A DNA stretch of 64,000 bases from Denitratisoma oestradiolicum (GCF_902813185.1 NZ_LR778301.1:1612001-1676000), one strand, 5' to 3'; shown: positions 49,406-61,653, counted from the first letter of the stretch. A program made the numbers and translations. Notes: generated by a model not told the origin, from the sequence alone.

Positions 49406-49994
49406 GCGCCGCTTCCTCGCCAATTGCTCGCGCCATCCATGACGGCAGCGCCCCACGGGAGGATTCAAGGATCTGCCATTCTGCCGGCGAAAGTGATCGG
49501 TGTAGCGTCGCCAGTGACTTGCTTGCATGGGTCGGCCCCAGCCAAGCCAGGGCACGCACTGCGGCGCCGGCGGGGCCCTTGCCCAAAGCCAGCATCCAGC
49601 GAGGCACATGCTTCACCATGATCTCGGAGCGGCCGAGTTTGAGCTTTCGGGTTCGTCCGGAGGTCAGGTAGACCTCACGAACGGGCACTTGCTGGGTCAG
49701 GCCCAGGGTGTTCGCCGCGATGGCGCCGTGGGGAGCGACAACTTCACCGCTTTGAGCCGCCAGCGCTTGGACCACTTTCTCCGGCGCAGGTGCGCGTGTA
49801 CCAAAGCGGCTGGAGACCGGTGCGACATACGCGCCACGCACGACCCGCAGCAACTTCCCCTGTTGGGTCAGCCTCGAGAGCGCCTGATCGACCGCGGCCC
49901 GTGTGCCCATGTGCAGAAATTCCTTGGGCAACACCAGACCTCCCTCGGGCAGGGATCGGGCATGGGTCAGGATGGCTTCGGGTAACGTATTCAT
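49398..49994 (-). CDS. abiEi: AbiEi-like antitoxin / DUF6088 transcriptional repressor
   Basis: 198 residues from ATG 49994, preceded by AGAGG on the minus strand; a longer open frame upstream overlaps the aacS remnant and is not credible. The N-terminal winged helix (VDQALSRLTQQGKLLRVVRGAYV) and the AbiEi-like middle part (PHGAIAANTLGLTQQVP, YLTSGRTRKLKLG) fit the antitoxin that represses its own operon. Order antitoxin-toxin with overlap is standard for the type IV AbiE pair. Confidence 0.87.
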   Translation of the reverse strand: MNTLPEAILTHARSLPEGGLVLPKEFLHMGTRAAVDQALSRLTQQGKLLRVVRGAYVAPVSSRFGTRAPAPEKVVQALAAQSGEVVAPHGAIAANTLGLTQQVPVREVYLTSGRTRKLKLGRSEIMVKHVPRWMLALGKGPAGAAVRALAWLGPTHASKSLATLHRSLSPAEWQILESSRGALPSWMARAIGEEAAHG

Positions 49995-50087
49995 GGATAC
50001 CTCTGTTGTCAGAATAACATAATAGTTTCTGACATTTCGCATGGAACTCGCGGCCAGGGTTATGCCGCTTGACGCCATATCTGTCCA

Positions 50088-50202
50088 CCGATGTCCGGGT
50101 GGTGCTCTTCGTGCGGCTGCGGAGGGCCTGAGCCTGGACGAGGCTCTGGCCAACCCGGAGGCCTTGCGCCACTTCACGGCAAGGCCGGAGCTGCTGGTCT
50201 GA
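50088..50202 (+). pseudogene. duplicated, internally deleted 3' end of aacS
   Basis: 50088-50145 matches aacS 41486-41544 with a 1-bp loss and a few changes; 50146-50202 is identical to aacS 41710-41766, including the stop. About 165 bp between them are missing. Not translatable as a functional piece. Together with aacS it brackets the helicase-AbiE block. It explains much of the 49995-50355 gap, which has no other gene. Confidence 0.9.
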
Positions 50203-50355
50203 GCAGGCAAGACTCCGATTCCCATGGGTGAGTTGCCGTCGCCTGCCGTTGGTAGAATGCGCACAATCGCCCCTCCCCCGGTCTGTGCCTGACGCGACTT
50301 GGCCCTACGCGCCTTCAGAGGCGCCCGTAGGCGAACAACTTCCTGGCCCAATGCA

Positions 50356-51687
50356 ATGAATCAGAAAATTCCCACTGTCGGATTTGTCAGCCTCGGCTGC
50401 CCCAAGGCCTCTGCCGATGCCGAGCAGATCCTGACCCGGCTCAGGGCCGAGGGCTACGAGATTTCCGGCAGCTACGAAGGTGCCGATCTGGTGGTGGTCA
50501 ATACCTGCGGTTTCATCGACGCGGCAGTGGAGGAATCCCTGGACGCCATCGGCGAGGCCCTGGCCGAGAATGGCAAGGTGGTGGTGACCGGTTGCCTGGG
50601 GGCCAAGGGCGACGTGGTGCGTCAGCATCATCCCCAGGTGCTGGCCGTCACCGGTCCCCATGCCGCCCAGGAAGTGATGGATGCGGTGCACGCCCATCTG
50701 CCGCCTCTGCACGATCCCTTCGTGGACCTGGTGCCGGCCCAGGGCATCCGTCTGACCCCCGAGCACTATGCCTATCTGAAGATTTCCGAAGGCTGCAACC
50801 ATCGTTGCAGCTTCTGCATCATTCCTTCCCTGCGGGGCGACCTGGTGAGCCGGCCCATCGGTGAGGTCATGCAGGAGGCCGAGAATCTGGCCCGGGCCGG
50901 GGTCAAGGAACTGCTGGTGATTTCCCAGGACACCAGCGCCTACGGGGTGGATACCAAATACCGCACCGGCTTCTGGGGCGGCCGCCCGGTCAAGACCCGA
51001 CTCCTGGAGTTGTGCCAGGCCCTGGGCGATCTGGGCATCTGGGTGCGGCTGCATTATGTCTATCCCTATCCCAGCGTGGACGACCTGATCCCGTTGATGG
51101 CCGAAGGCAAGATCCTGCCCTACCTGGACGTGCCCTTTCAGCATGCCAGCCCGCGCATCCTCAAGCTGATGAAACGTCCGGCCTCCGCCGAGAAAGTGCT
51201 GGAGCGGATCCAGGCCTGGCGCCGGGAGGTGCCGGACCTGACCATCCGCAGTACCTTCATCACCGGCTTCCCCGGCGAGACCGAGGCCGAGTTCAATGAA
51301 CTGCTGGACTTCCTCGATGAGGCCCAGATCGACCGGGTGGGTGCCTTCGCCTATTCGGCGGTGGATGGCGCCAGCGCCAATGAATTGCCCAACCCCGTAC
51401 CCGAGGGCCTGCGGGAGGAGCGGCGGATGCGCCTGATGCAGCATCAGGAGGACATCAGTACCCAGCGACTGGAGCGCCGCATCGGCCAGCGCATCCGTGT
51501 GCTGGTGGACGATATCGACGAGGAGGGGGCTATCGCCCGCTCCGAGGGCGATGCGCCGGAGATCGACGGCCTGGTCTATATCTCTGACGGCCAAGATCTC
51601 GAAATCGGCGAGTTTGCCGAGGTGACGGTGCAGGATTGCGACGTCCATGACCTGTACGCAACCCTGGAGCAAGACCTGAGGGCATGA
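50356..51687 (+). CDS. rimO: ribosomal protein S12 methylthiotransferase RimO
   Basis: 443 residues from ATG 50356. UPF0004 N-terminal domain ([36 protein letters not shown] with its iron-sulfur Cys residues), radical-SAM triplet [12 protein letters not shown] and C-terminal TRAM domain. The LGCPKA N terminus separates RimO from MiaB. It adds a methylthio group to Asp89 of S12. Its stop overlaps the next gene start (ATGA). Confidence 0.97.
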   Translation: MNQKIPTVGFVSLGCPKASADAEQILTRLRAEGYEISGSYEGADLVVVNTCGFIDAAVEESLDAIGEALAENGKVVVTGCLGAKGDVVRQHHPQVLAVTGPHAAQEVMDAVHAHLPPLHDPFVDLVPAQGIRLTPEHYAYLKISEGCNHRCSFCIIPSLRGDLVSRPIGEVMQEAENLARAGVKELLVISQDTSAYGVDTKYRTGFWGGRPVKTRLLELCQALGDLGIWVRLHYVYPYPSVDDLIPLMAEGKILPYLDVPFQHASPRILKLMKRPASAEKVLERIQAWRREVPDLTIRSTFITGFPGETEAEFNELLDFLDEAQIDRVGAFAYSAVDGASANELPNPVPEGLREERRMRLMQHQEDISTQRLERRIGQRIRVLVDDIDEEGAIARSEGDAPEIDGLVYISDGQDLEIGEFAEVTVQDCDVHDLYATLEQDLRA

Positions 51688-53075
51688 ACGCCCTGCTGGA
51701 GGCCTTGCGCGTCGTTGTCGGTCCCGCTCATCTGCTGACCGGGGACGCCGATATGGCGCCCTACTGCCGGGACTGGCGGGGGCGTTACCAGGGCCAGGCC
51801 CTGTGCGTGGCTCGCCCTGGCAGCACGGGGGAAGTGGCCGAGGTGGTGCGGCTCTGCGCTGCAGCCGGTGTTCCCATGGTGCCCCAGGGGGGCAATACCG
51901 GATTGTGCGGCGGTGGCGTGCCCCGGGGCGGCGAGGTGCTGATCTCCCTGGGCCGGCTCAATCGGGTGCGGGCTGTGGATGAGGATTCCATCACCGTGGA
52001 GGCCGGTTGCACCCTGACCCAGGTCCAGGAGGCGGCCCGGGCCGCCGGTCGCTTCTTTCCCCTTTCCCTGGCTGCCGAGGGCAGTGCAACCATCGGCGGC
52101 AATCTTTCCACCAACGCTGGTGGGGTCCAGGTGCTGCGCTATGGCAATGCCCGGGACCTGACTCTTGGCCTGGAAGTGGTTTTGCCCGACGGTCGCTGCT
52201 GGAACGGCCTGCGCAGGCTGCGCAAGGACAACACCGGCTACGACCTGAAGCACTGGTTCATCGGCGCCGAGGGCAGCCTGGGCCTGATTACCGCCGCCGT
52301 ACTCAAGCTTTATCCGCCCCTCCGGGCAACAGCCACCGCCTGGGTAGCGGTCGCCGACCCGGCCCGAGCCGTGGCTTTGCTGTCGCGACTGCGCCAGCAC
52401 TTGGGGGATCGGATCAGCGCCTTCGAACTGATCGGGCATTCCGCCCTGGAGATGGTCCTGCGCCACATTCCCGGCAGCCGGGCACCCCTGGACAAGGCCC
52501 ATCCCTGGTATGTGCTGGTGGAGCTGACGGATACCCTTGTAGCAGATTTAACAGCGCCTCTGACCTCGGTCCTGGCCGATGCGAGCCTGGCGGGAGAGGT
52601 GAAGGATGGCGCCATTGCCGCCAGTGAAATCCAGGCCCGGGATTTCTGGAGGCTGCGGGAGAACATCTCGGAGGCCCAGCGCATCGAGGGTATCTCTATC
52701 AAGCACGATGTGGCGGTGCCCATCGCACGCATCGCCGAATTTATCGCCCGGGCTGACCAGGCCCTGGTCAGCGAATTCCCCGGGGCGCGCATCGTCTGCT
52801 TCGGCCATGTGGGAGATGGCAATCTGCACTACAACCCCTCCCGGCCGGCGGTCCAGGACAATGACGCATTCATCGCCCAGACCCCCCGGGTGAATCGCAT
52901 CGTCCATGATCTGGTGCATGGGCTGGGGGGCTCCATCTCCGCCGAGCACGGCCTGGGGCAGTTGAAGCGCGACGAGATACTGCGCTACAAGTCGGGCCTG
53001 GAAATGGAGCTGATGCGCAGCCTGAAGCAGGCCCTGGATCCCTGCTGTTTGATGAACCCAGGGAAAGTGCTGTAA
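51684..53075 (+). CDS. FAD-linked oxidase, D-2-hydroxyacid dehydrogenase (GlcD/D2HGDH) family
   Basis: 463 residues. PCMH-type FAD domain ([53 protein letters not shown]) and the C-terminal FAD-oxidase domain ending [13 protein letters not shown] and [13 protein letters not shown], whose His residues bind metal and substrate. The family oxidises D-lactate, glycolate or D-2-hydroxyglutarate. Coupled to rimO by a 4-bp overlap; the substrate cannot be decided from sequence. Confidence 0.88.
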   Translation: MNALLEALRVVVGPAHLLTGDADMAPYCRDWRGRYQGQALCVARPGSTGEVAEVVRLCAAAGVPMVPQGGNTGLCGGGVPRGGEVLISLGRLNRVRAVDEDSITVEAGCTLTQVQEAARAAGRFFPLSLAAEGSATIGGNLSTNAGGVQVLRYGNARDLTLGLEVVLPDGRCWNGLRRLRKDNTGYDLKHWFIGAEGSLGLITAAVLKLYPPLRATATAWVAVADPARAVALLSRLRQHLGDRISAFELIGHSALEMVLRHIPGSRAPLDKAHPWYVLVELTDTLVADLTAPLTSVLADASLAGEVKDGAIAASEIQARDFWRLRENISEAQRIEGISIKHDVAVPIARIAEFIARADQALVSEFPGARIVCFGHVGDGNLHYNPSRPAVQDNDAFIAQTPRVNRIVHDLVHGLGGSISAEHGLGQLKRDEILRYKSGLEMELMRSLKQALDPCCLMNPGKVL

Positions 53076-53092
53076 AAAAAACCGAAACCGGG

Positions 53093-53121
53093 TTCACATC
53101 GGGGACGGGAATCCCTATAAT
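53093..53121 (+). promoter_or_regulatory. promoter of the tRNA-Ala/Glu cluster
   Basis: TTCACA (53093-53098), 17-bp spacer, TATAAT (53116-53121), 14 bp before the first tRNA. Near-consensus sigma-70 form with a G+C-rich discriminator, as for stable RNA. Confidence 0.75.
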
Positions 53122-53134
53122 TCGCGCCTCGTTT

Positions 53135-53210
<76 letters not shown>

Positions 53211-53221
53211 ACGAAGGCCAC

Positions 53222-53297
53222 GTCCCTATCGTCTAGAGGCCTAGGACAACACCCTTTCACGGTGTGAACCGGGGTTCGAATCCCCGTGGGGACGCCA
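53222..53297 (+). tRNA. tRNA-Glu (anticodon TTC), copy 1
   Basis: 76 nt with CCA: acceptor GTCCCTA/TGGGGAC, anticodon stem ACACC/GGTGT with loop CTTTCAC (TTC), T-arm GGTTCGAATCC. 11 bp after tRNA-Ala. Confidence 0.96.
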
Positions 53298-53358
53298 GTA
53301 TCAAGGCGTAAGACGCATTTGCCAGGTGTCTTGGGCTTGTAGTTTTGCAGTAAGCAGT

Positions 53359-53434
<76 letters not shown>

Positions 53435-53445
53435 AAAAGGACGAA

Positions 53446-53521
53446 GTCCCTATCGTCTAGAGGCCTAGGACAACACCCTTTCACGGTGTGAACCGGGGTT
53501 CGAATCCCCGTGGGGACGCCA
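53446..53521 (+). tRNA. tRNA-Glu (anticodon TTC), copy 2
   Basis: Identical to the gene at 53222. The spacers between the tRNAs differ from those of the first pair, so the tRNAs rather than the whole block are conserved. Transposon relics begin right after this gene. Confidence 0.96.
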
Positions 53522-53536
53522 GCTTAACCCCACTTC

Positions 53537-53566
53537 GCTGGGAGATCCGATAACGGATCTCCCAGC
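53537..53566. repeat. perfect hairpin downstream of the tRNA cluster
   Basis: 13-bp arms GCTGGGAGATCCG / CGGATCTCCCAGC with a 4-nt loop and no T run on either side. Could end the tRNA transcript weakly, or be part of the recombinase relic end. Confidence 0.75.
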
Positions 53567-53569
53567 GCG

Positions 53570-53740
53570 AGTGGCTGGATCGAGGTAGATTCCCTCGATT
53601 AGGGTTCCGATGAAATCTTTCAGGTGGTCACGATCCAATGTGGCCATGTCGTCGGCCAGTGCATCCAGCATCTTACGGACATCACTTTCCTGAATTTCTG
53701 CCAGGGTTTTGGCGGTAAGCGCCCAGCCGTTCCACATTGC
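53570..53740 (-). pseudogene. C-terminal fragment of a serine-type site-specific recombinase
   Basis: Minus-strand translation gives KTLAEIQESDVRKMLDALAD, then DMATLDRDHLKDFIGTLIEG and IYLDPAT, a stretch typical of the end of large serine recombinases. The upstream part is lost: the frame runs into unrelated transposon sequence at about 53745. It abuts tRNA-Glu, suggesting that an integrated element once lay here (inference). Confidence 0.6.
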
Positions 53741-53764
53741 TGAGCGGTCGCGGCGGCGATCATC

Positions 53765-53887
53765 ATGTCCACGACATTTTTGGTCGCTACCGTACTTGCC
53801 CCGCCGACGTCCCGAGGCCGTCGGAAACATTCTGCCGAGTTCAAGGCTCAAGTGGTCGCTGCGTGCTTGCAGCCCGGCGTGTCAATT
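53765..53887 (+). pseudogene. IS66-family orfA (TnpA) fragment
   Basis: A short frame carries RRKHSAEFKAQVVAACLQPG VSI, the N-terminal helix-turn-helix start of IS66 accessory protein TnpA. After 41 codons the match stops and IS630 sequence begins within a few bases, a clean junction of two elements. Confidence 0.65.
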
Positions 53888-53889
53888 AC

Positions 53890-54385
53890 CACCATGACTA
53901 CAAGCGCAATGGTACGACGACACTGTTTGCCGCGCTGAATGTATTGGATGGGTAAGTCATCGGCCACTGCCAGCAACACCACACTCACGTCGAGTGGCTG
54001 AAGTTCCTGAAGAAAATCGACCGCGAGACCGCCAAGGACAAGACGCTGCATCTGATAGCGGACAACTACGCCACGCATAAACATCCCGTCGTGCAGGACT
54101 GGCTCGCCAAGCATCCGCGCTTCAACATGCATGCATTTCACGCCGACCTCAGCATCGTGGCTCAACATGGTCGAGTGATTCTTCCGCGACATCACTACCA
54201 AGCGGTTGCGTCGCGGAGCCTTCACCAGCGTGCCGGAATTGATTGGCGCCATCGATGAGTACATCGCTCATCACAACACCAAACCCAAGCCGTTCATCTG
54301 GACCAAGAGCGCTCGCGACATCCTGCAGAAGGTCATTCGCGCCAACAGCCGCTTAAGTTCCAAACAGAACGGAACACTACACTAG
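53890..54385 (+). pseudogene. IS630-family transposase remnant, broken
   Basis: Starts at HDYKRNGTTTLFAALNVLDG, then an in-frame stop at 53953, then HTHVEWLKFLKKIDRETA and LHLIADNYATHKHPVVQDWL (catalytic Asp of the DDE core). After a frame change near 54120-54200 come FTSVPELIGAIDEYIAHHN, TKPKPFIWTKSARDILQKVI and RANSRLSSKQNGTLH. The N-terminal third is missing and at least one stop and one frameshift are present, so it is dead. Confidence 0.85.
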
Positions 54386-55293
54386 GCGACGCTTCGATCC
54401 CAATAGGGTTCATCGCCGATGAGTTTGACGAGAAAGTCGATGAACACCCTGACTTTATTGGGAAGATGTCGTGTCGGCAGGTACATGGCATAAACGTAGC
54501 GTTCCACCGGAATGTATTCCGACAACACGGCCTGCAACTTTCCGCTCTGCAGATCCTTGCCGATAATAAAGGTGGGCAACAGGCCTAGCCCCAGGCCACC
54601 GAGCACGGCCTGCGACAGCGCCTCGTCGTCATCGACGTGTAGCGGCCCGTTCACCGGAACCGAAATTTCCCCCTCCGGCCCGGTAAATCGCCAGCGCCCC
54701 TGCTCGCCGGAGCGAGTGTAGTCAAGGCAGTTATGCCCAACCAGGTCCGTGGGGGTGAGCGGAACACCTCGTTGGCGAAAGTATTCCGGAGTCGCGCACA
54801 GTTTGCGGCGTATCGGCGCCAGCTTGCGCGCCACCCAATGTTGCGGCGGCTGCCCGGTGACATTGATGGCCACGTCGTAACCTTCCTCGGCCAGATCAAC
54901 CCAGCGATCCGTGATCGTCAGATCGACCTTCATTTGCGGATGGCGCGGCAGAAACTCGGCCAGCGCAGGGGCGACATGAAGCGTGCCAAAGGCCACTGAC
55001 GCACTGACACGCAACACGCCGCGTGGCTCGGAAGCAAGACTGGCAACGAGGTTTTCGGCGGCGATCGCTTCTTCGACGATACGGCCGCCATGCTCGGCGA
55101 CGGCCGCGCCAATCTCGGTCAGACTCAAGTGGCGGGTCGTGCGGTTGAGCAATCGCGCACCGAGAGCCACTTCCAGCTTGGCAACTGCCTTGCTCACGGC
55201 CGAACGGGAACTCGACAGGCGCCGTGCCGCCTCGGCAAAGCTGCCAGCCTCCACGACACGTGCAAATACCGCCAACAAGTTCAAATCGAGCAT
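54382..55293 (-). CDS. LysR-family transcriptional regulator
   Basis: 303 residues. N-terminal winged helix (LNLLAVFARVVEAGSFAEAARRLSSSRSAVSKAVAKLE) and a periplasmic-binding-like effector domain. The CrgA/DhcR-like subgroup pattern (LLNRTTRHLSLTE; FLPRHPQMKVDLTITDRWVDLAEEGYDVAI) is clear. Its stop codon overlaps the last base of the IS630 relic, so the insertion point was at or very near its 3' end. Target genes are unknown. Confidence 0.92.
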   Translation of the reverse strand: MLDLNLLAVFARVVEAGSFAEAARRLSSSRSAVSKAVAKLEVALGARLLNRTTRHLSLTEIGAAVAEHGGRIVEEAIAAENLVASLASEPRGVLRVSASVAFGTLHVAPALAEFLPRHPQMKVDLTITDRWVDLAEEGYDVAINVTGQPPQHWVARKLAPIRRKLCATPEYFRQRGVPLTPTDLVGHNCLDYTRSGEQGRWRFTGPEGEISVPVNGPLHVDDDEALSQAVLGGLGLGLLPTFIIGKDLQSGKLQAVLSEYIPVERYVYAMYLPTRHLPNKVRVFIDFLVKLIGDEPYWDRSVA

Positions 55294-55394
55294 ACAAAAC
55301 CCTCGACAGAGGGCATGGGAAGTCAGAGTTTAGGCTGACATTGTATCCGCATAGGATACATTTCGGTTCCAATCCAGAGGCTAATCACCAGTCC

Positions 55395-55865
55395 ATGATT
55401 TCGGTAGCATGCACCAACATGAGACACGAAAACACAACAACCCGCCCTCACAATGATGCACTGGTCCGAAATACAGGCGACTTGGTCATCTCTGATGATG
55501 ACTATGTCCGCTTGCGCAAGATTGTCGGCGAACACGATCTGGCCGAAGAATTGGACCGGGCTATTGTCGTTCCAGCGGAGCGTATCCGAGAGAATACTGT
55601 CACCATGCATTCGCGCTTGATCTACCGCGACGAAAGTACCGGTACGACGCGCGAGGTCGAGCTGGTTTATCCCGACGAGGCCGATTCCATGGCGGGCCGG
55701 GTTTCGGTCCTGGCTCCTGTCGGTTGCGCTCTACTGGGCCTGAGCGCCGGGCAATCGATCGACTGGAATCTGCCGGGTGGCAAGGTTCATCGTCTGCGAG
55801 TCGAACGTGTGCTTTTTCAGCCACGGCCCGGGGACTCAGGCTCCGCCGCCGCCAAGACCCGGTAG
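55395..55865 (+). CDS. rnk: Rnk-like nucleoside diphosphate kinase regulator (GreA/GreB C-terminal fold)
   Basis: 156 residues from ATG 55395; ATG 55419 would give 148, closer to the usual 136. The C-terminal half (VELVYPDEADSMAGRVSVLAPVGCALLGLSAGQSIDW) is the GreA/GreB C-terminal FKBP-like domain. It is preceded by a short coiled region as in Rnk, which binds RNA polymerase and affects nucleotide pools. First of a row of small plus-strand genes. Confidence 0.82.
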   Translation: MISVACTNMRHENTTTRPHNDALVRNTGDLVISDDDYVRLRKIVGEHDLAEELDRAIVVPAERIRENTVTMHSRLIYRDESTGTTREVELVYPDEADSMAGRVSVLAPVGCALLGLSAGQSIDWNLPGGKVHRLRVERVLFQPRPGDSGSAAAKTR

Positions 55866-55879
55866 CCAGCGGCCGCGCC

Positions 55880-56161
55880 ATGCACACTCCCTGGATCAGC
55901 GCACTGACACATCGGACCCATTGCCTGCTCGCCCAACAGCCGGGCGAGGTGTTTTACCTCATGAGCCGGGAATTCGAGTCGACCCTGATCCGTTGCGCCC
56001 TTGCCTCCACGGGAGGGTGCCGCCAGGATGCGGCCCGCCTGCTGGGTATTGGCCGCAACACGATCACGCGCAAGATTCATGCATTGAGCCTGGACAGCAT
56101 CGATGCCTTGCCCCACCCAATGCTGAAATCGCAGTCCCGTTCACAACCAACCAACAAATAA
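55880..56161 (+). CDS. small Fis-like DNA-binding protein
   Basis: 93 residues from ATG 55880, 15 bp after rnk. REFESTLIRCALASTGGCRQDAARLLGIGRNTITRKI is a Fis/NtrC-type HTH_8 domain. It lacks an N-terminal regulatory domain, so it resembles Fis itself or a stand-alone C-terminal domain. Could be a local architectural or regulatory factor. Confidence 0.8.
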   Translation: MHTPWISALTHRTHCLLAQQPGEVFYLMSREFESTLIRCALASTGGCRQDAARLLGIGRNTITRKIHALSLDSIDALPHPMLKSQSRSQPTNK

Positions 56162-56184
56162 CAAACCACGCTGAGGAGAATCAA

Positions 56185-56418
56185 ATGGCGAAATCACAAA
56201 AAAATAGTTCTGCTGACATTGCGTCCCCTGATTCTGCAGCAAAGAACACCGGCATGCTTCATCCGGTCACACCTGAGCAACGCTATCACTACGTCGAGGT
56301 TGCGGCTTATTACATCGCCGAGCGACGCGGCTTCGATACTGGATGTGCCAACGAAGACTGGGCGCAGGCGGAGCTGGATATTGACCGCTTATTGGCTGAG
56401 GGACAGATCAATGGCTGA
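56185..56418 (+). CDS. DUF2934-family small protein
   Basis: 77 residues from ATG 56185 (GAGGAG upstream). YVEVAAYYIAERRGFDTGCANEDWAQAELDIDRLL is the DUF2934 pattern (aromatic-rich helix then W..AE.E). The family has no known function. The N-terminal Ser/Ala/Lys-rich tail looks disordered. Confidence 0.8.
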   Translation: MAKSQKNSSADIASPDSAAKNTGMLHPVTPEQRYHYVEVAAYYIAERRGFDTGCANEDWAQAELDIDRLLAEGQING

Positions 56419-56497
56419 ATATAGCCCTCAGGGGAAATCCGCTTCCTCGTTGTTTGAGAAATAATGCGAACGTTGAGATCATCCCGGGAGAAATCAC

Positions 56498-56707
56498 TTG
56501 AATACGATTTCAAGCGAATCGGTATTGAAATTATTCCGTCAGGACACTTTCCTCGATCTACGTAAGCTGGCCGTCAGGCTGGGTGTCGACACTGCCAACT
56601 CCATGCTCACGGCGGTCATCGGCAATCTGCAGCGCAATGGAAAGATTCGCCGCATTGGTGGCAAAGGCCGTCACACTTTATACGTGCTGGCCACCTTTGA
56701 GGGATGA
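56498..56707 (+). CDS. small winged-helix-like protein
   Basis: 69 residues from TTG 56498 with GGGAG upstream. LDLRKLAVRLGVDTANSMLTAVIGNLQRNGKIRRIGGKGRHTLYV looks like a minimal winged helix with the beta-wing GGKGRHTLYV. No family name can be given. Probably DNA-binding. Confidence 0.6.
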   Translation: MNTISSESVLKLFRQDTFLDLRKLAVRLGVDTANSMLTAVIGNLQRNGKIRRIGGKGRHTLYVLATFEG

Positions 56708-56779
56708 AATCACGAACGGACTTTTAAAAAAGCGGATCACGGACCGCTTCGGGGTCCCAGAACACCAAGGAGGACAGCC

Positions 56780-57007
56780 ATGTTTCCGGAATATCGCGAG
56801 CTAATTTCCCAACTCAAGGCGCATGATCGTCGCTTTGACAGTCTATGCATCAAGCACAACGAACTGGACCAGAAGATCCAGGACATGGAGGCCCATATCG
56901 AGCCGGCAAGTCATGAAGACATTGAGATATTGAAAAAGAAAAAATTGCGGCTCAAGGATGAGATATTTGAATTGCTCAAGAAAGCCAGCGCAACCCGGCC
57001 GGCATGA
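56780..57007 (+). CDS. DUF465 (YdcH-type) coiled-coil small protein
   Basis: 75 residues with GGAGG upstream. FPEYRELISQLKAHDRRFDSLCIKHNELDQKI and LKKKKLRLKDEIFELL match DUF465/YdcH, short antiparallel helical proteins often seen near stress genes. Function unknown. Confidence 0.88.
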   Translation: MFPEYRELISQLKAHDRRFDSLCIKHNELDQKIQDMEAHIEPASHEDIEILKKKKLRLKDEIFELLKKASATRPA

Positions 57008-57070
57008 AAAATTCACACACCCCCCTGTCTCCTCATGCGGAGGCCAACGCATTGCAGTCATAATTCGAAA

Positions 57071-57313
57071 ATGCTTCCCAAGGATCTGGTCGCCCATATC
57101 GAAAACGGCGTCGTCGAGAAGATGACCATCCGCCGCTCATCACCCATTGCCGCATGGTCGATTTCAGCCTATGGACAGGCCTTGCCAGCTGATGCCATAG
57201 CCATGGTCGAACTCAACACCGAAGGCAGCCAACGTTTGTGGGCCGACCTGGATGCCGCCTATGGTTTCATCCGCAAATGCGGCTTCCGCCACCAGGTACT
57301 GATTGAGGGCTGA
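57071..57313 (+). CDS. hypothetical protein
   Basis: 80 residues from ATG 57071. Contains a mixed alpha/beta stretch (VEKMTIRRSSPIAAWSISAYGQALPADAIAMVELNTEGSQRLWADL in pieces) but no motif I recognise. Ribosome site weak (AAAATG context), so the start is uncertain. Direction and spacing agree with the small-gene row. Confidence 0.5.
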   Translation: MLPKDLVAHIENGVVEKMTIRRSSPIAAWSISAYGQALPADAIAMVELNTEGSQRLWADLDAAYGFIRKCGFRHQVLIEG

Positions 57314-57424
57314 CCGTCCCTGAAATAGAAACCTCTCGATTTTGTCCGTCCCGGGCGGCCCGGCAGTGATGCAGCGGGGTTCGATGAGATATCCTCTGCA
57401 TCCTCCCGAGGAGAATGTCACGCG

Positions 57425-58747
57425 ATGAACGCCCTGGCGATATTGGTCCTGCTGATCTTGATCTGCGGCTTTTTTGCCCTAGCAGAGATGGCCCTGGCCG
57501 CATCAAGACGGTCCCGATTGCAACTCATGGTCGATGTCGGCAGCCACGCGGCAGCGCAGGCGATGCGCATCAAGGAAACCCCTTCGCGCTTCATCGCGGC
57601 CACGCAAACCGGGCTGACCACCGCAAGTCTGTTGGCGGGTATCTTTGGCGAGAATGCCCTGGCCGGGCATATCGAGACCTTCATCGCGACGTCGCTGCCG
57701 CTGCTCGCGGCGGCGCGCAGCGAGATCGCCATCACCACCACCGTAATTGTGGTCACCGCCTTTGCCATTGTATTTGGCGAAATCGTGCCCAAGCGCATCG
57801 CTCTCGCCTATCCGGAACAGGTGGCCAGTCTGGTTGCCCCGTTCATGCAGTTGTTCATCCGCGCTCTGTCGCCAGCCATCCGCCTGCTGTCCTGGTCTGC
57901 CGACCTGGTGCTGAAGGTGCTGCCGGTGCGTTCTGCACCGGAAGTGAACGGTGTGGAGGACATCCTCGCCGCCGTGGATGAAGGCATCCGCTCGGGGGCC
58001 ATCGCGCCGGAAGAGAGCCATTTGCTGGGTAATGTGTTTTTGCTCGAAGGTCGTCATGTTGCCGCCGTCATGACGCCGCTGAAGGATGTCGCCTTTATCG
58101 ATCTTGACCGCTCGCACAATGAGAACCTGCATGTCCTGCGCGAAGCACCGCACGGTCGCTATCCGATTTGCCGCGGCAGCATGCAGAAAGTAGTCGGCCT
58201 GGCGGAAAGCCGTACCCTGCTCCAGGCCGCGCTCGCCGGTGAGCTGAAGCATTTTGCCGACATGCCGCTAATACCCCCGCTTTACATCCCGGCCAGCCTG
58301 ACCTTGCTGGAACTGTTGCGCACGTTTCGCGAGCGTAACGCTGACTTCGCCCTGGTCGTCAACGAATTCGGCCTGACCGAAGGCGTGGTCACCATCAGTG
58401 ATCTGTTTCAGACCATGGCGGGCAACATGATGCCCGGCGTCGACGCTCCGGAGCAGTCGCTCGCCGTGCAGCGGGAAGATGGCTCCTGGCTGCTCGATGG
58501 CCTGCTGCCCATCGATATGCTGCAAGACAAACTCGACATCGCGGGACTGGGTGAAGATGCCAATGGCCTGTATCACACGGTCGGCGGCTTTGTGGTGGCG
58601 CACATGGGCAAGATTCCCAAACGCGCGGAGAAGTTTCGCCATGGCGAGTGGCAGTTCGAAGTGGTGGATATGGACCACAACCGGGTTGACGAGGTGCTGG
58701 CCGTCAAATTGCAGGTGACGACCGATCCCGATCAGGGAACACCTTGA
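57425..58747 (+). CDS. CNNM/CBS/CorC-type membrane protein (hemolysin-C family)
   Basis: 440 residues. An N-terminal CNNM domain has about four membrane helices (residues 1-190; start ALAEMALAASRRSRL). A CBS pair (about 205-330; AVMTPLKDVAFIDLD) and a C-terminal CorC_HlyC domain (about 345-430; DEVLAVKLQV) follow. Family members move or regulate Mg2+ or Na+. It sits 12 bp before the mrp antiporter operon, so a common ion-homeostasis role is plausible. Confidence 0.9.
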   Translation: MNALAILVLLILICGFFALAEMALAASRRSRLQLMVDVGSHAAAQAMRIKETPSRFIAATQTGLTTASLLAGIFGENALAGHIETFIATSLPLLAAARSEIAITTTVIVVTAFAIVFGEIVPKRIALAYPEQVASLVAPFMQLFIRALSPAIRLLSWSADLVLKVLPVRSAPEVNGVEDILAAVDEGIRSGAIAPEESHLLGNVFLLEGRHVAAVMTPLKDVAFIDLDRSHNENLHVLREAPHGRYPICRGSMQKVVGLAESRTLLQAALAGELKHFADMPLIPPLYIPASLTLLELLRTFRERNADFALVVNEFGLTEGVVTISDLFQTMAGNMMPGVDAPEQSLAVQREDGSWLLDGLLPIDMLQDKLDIAGLGEDANGLYHTVGGFVVAHMGKIPKRAEKFRHGEWQFEVVDMDHNRVDEVLAVKLQVTTDPDQGTP

Positions 58748-58759
58748 TGCGCAGTTAGA

Positions 58760-61653
<2,894 letters not shown>

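Larger units (their letters stand above)
41767..50202. mobile_element. putative defence island bounded by direct repeats of the aacS 3' end
   Basis: The block holds a palindromic element, the giant helicase gene and the AbiE pair. Both borders carry the same 57 bp (aacS 41710-41766; 50146-50202) in direct orientation, both ending CTGGTCTGA. No integrase or transposase is inside. The duplication could be a trace of insertion at a gene 3' end or of an old aacS duplication; the boundary is seen, the mechanism is inferred. Confidence 0.5.

Noticed and set aside
41767..50202. Calling the helicase/AbiE block a prophage
   Set aside because: No capsid, tail, portal, terminase, lysis or integrase genes are present between the repeats.
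49994..50351. Extended N terminus of the AbiEi-like protein (to 50351)
   Set aside because: The extension translates the duplicated aacS 3' end antisense and non-coding DNA; a normal start with AGAGG exists at 49994.
53537..53566. Rho-independent terminator for the tRNA cluster
   Set aside because: The stem is perfect but no T run follows on either strand, so it is listed only as an inverted repeat.
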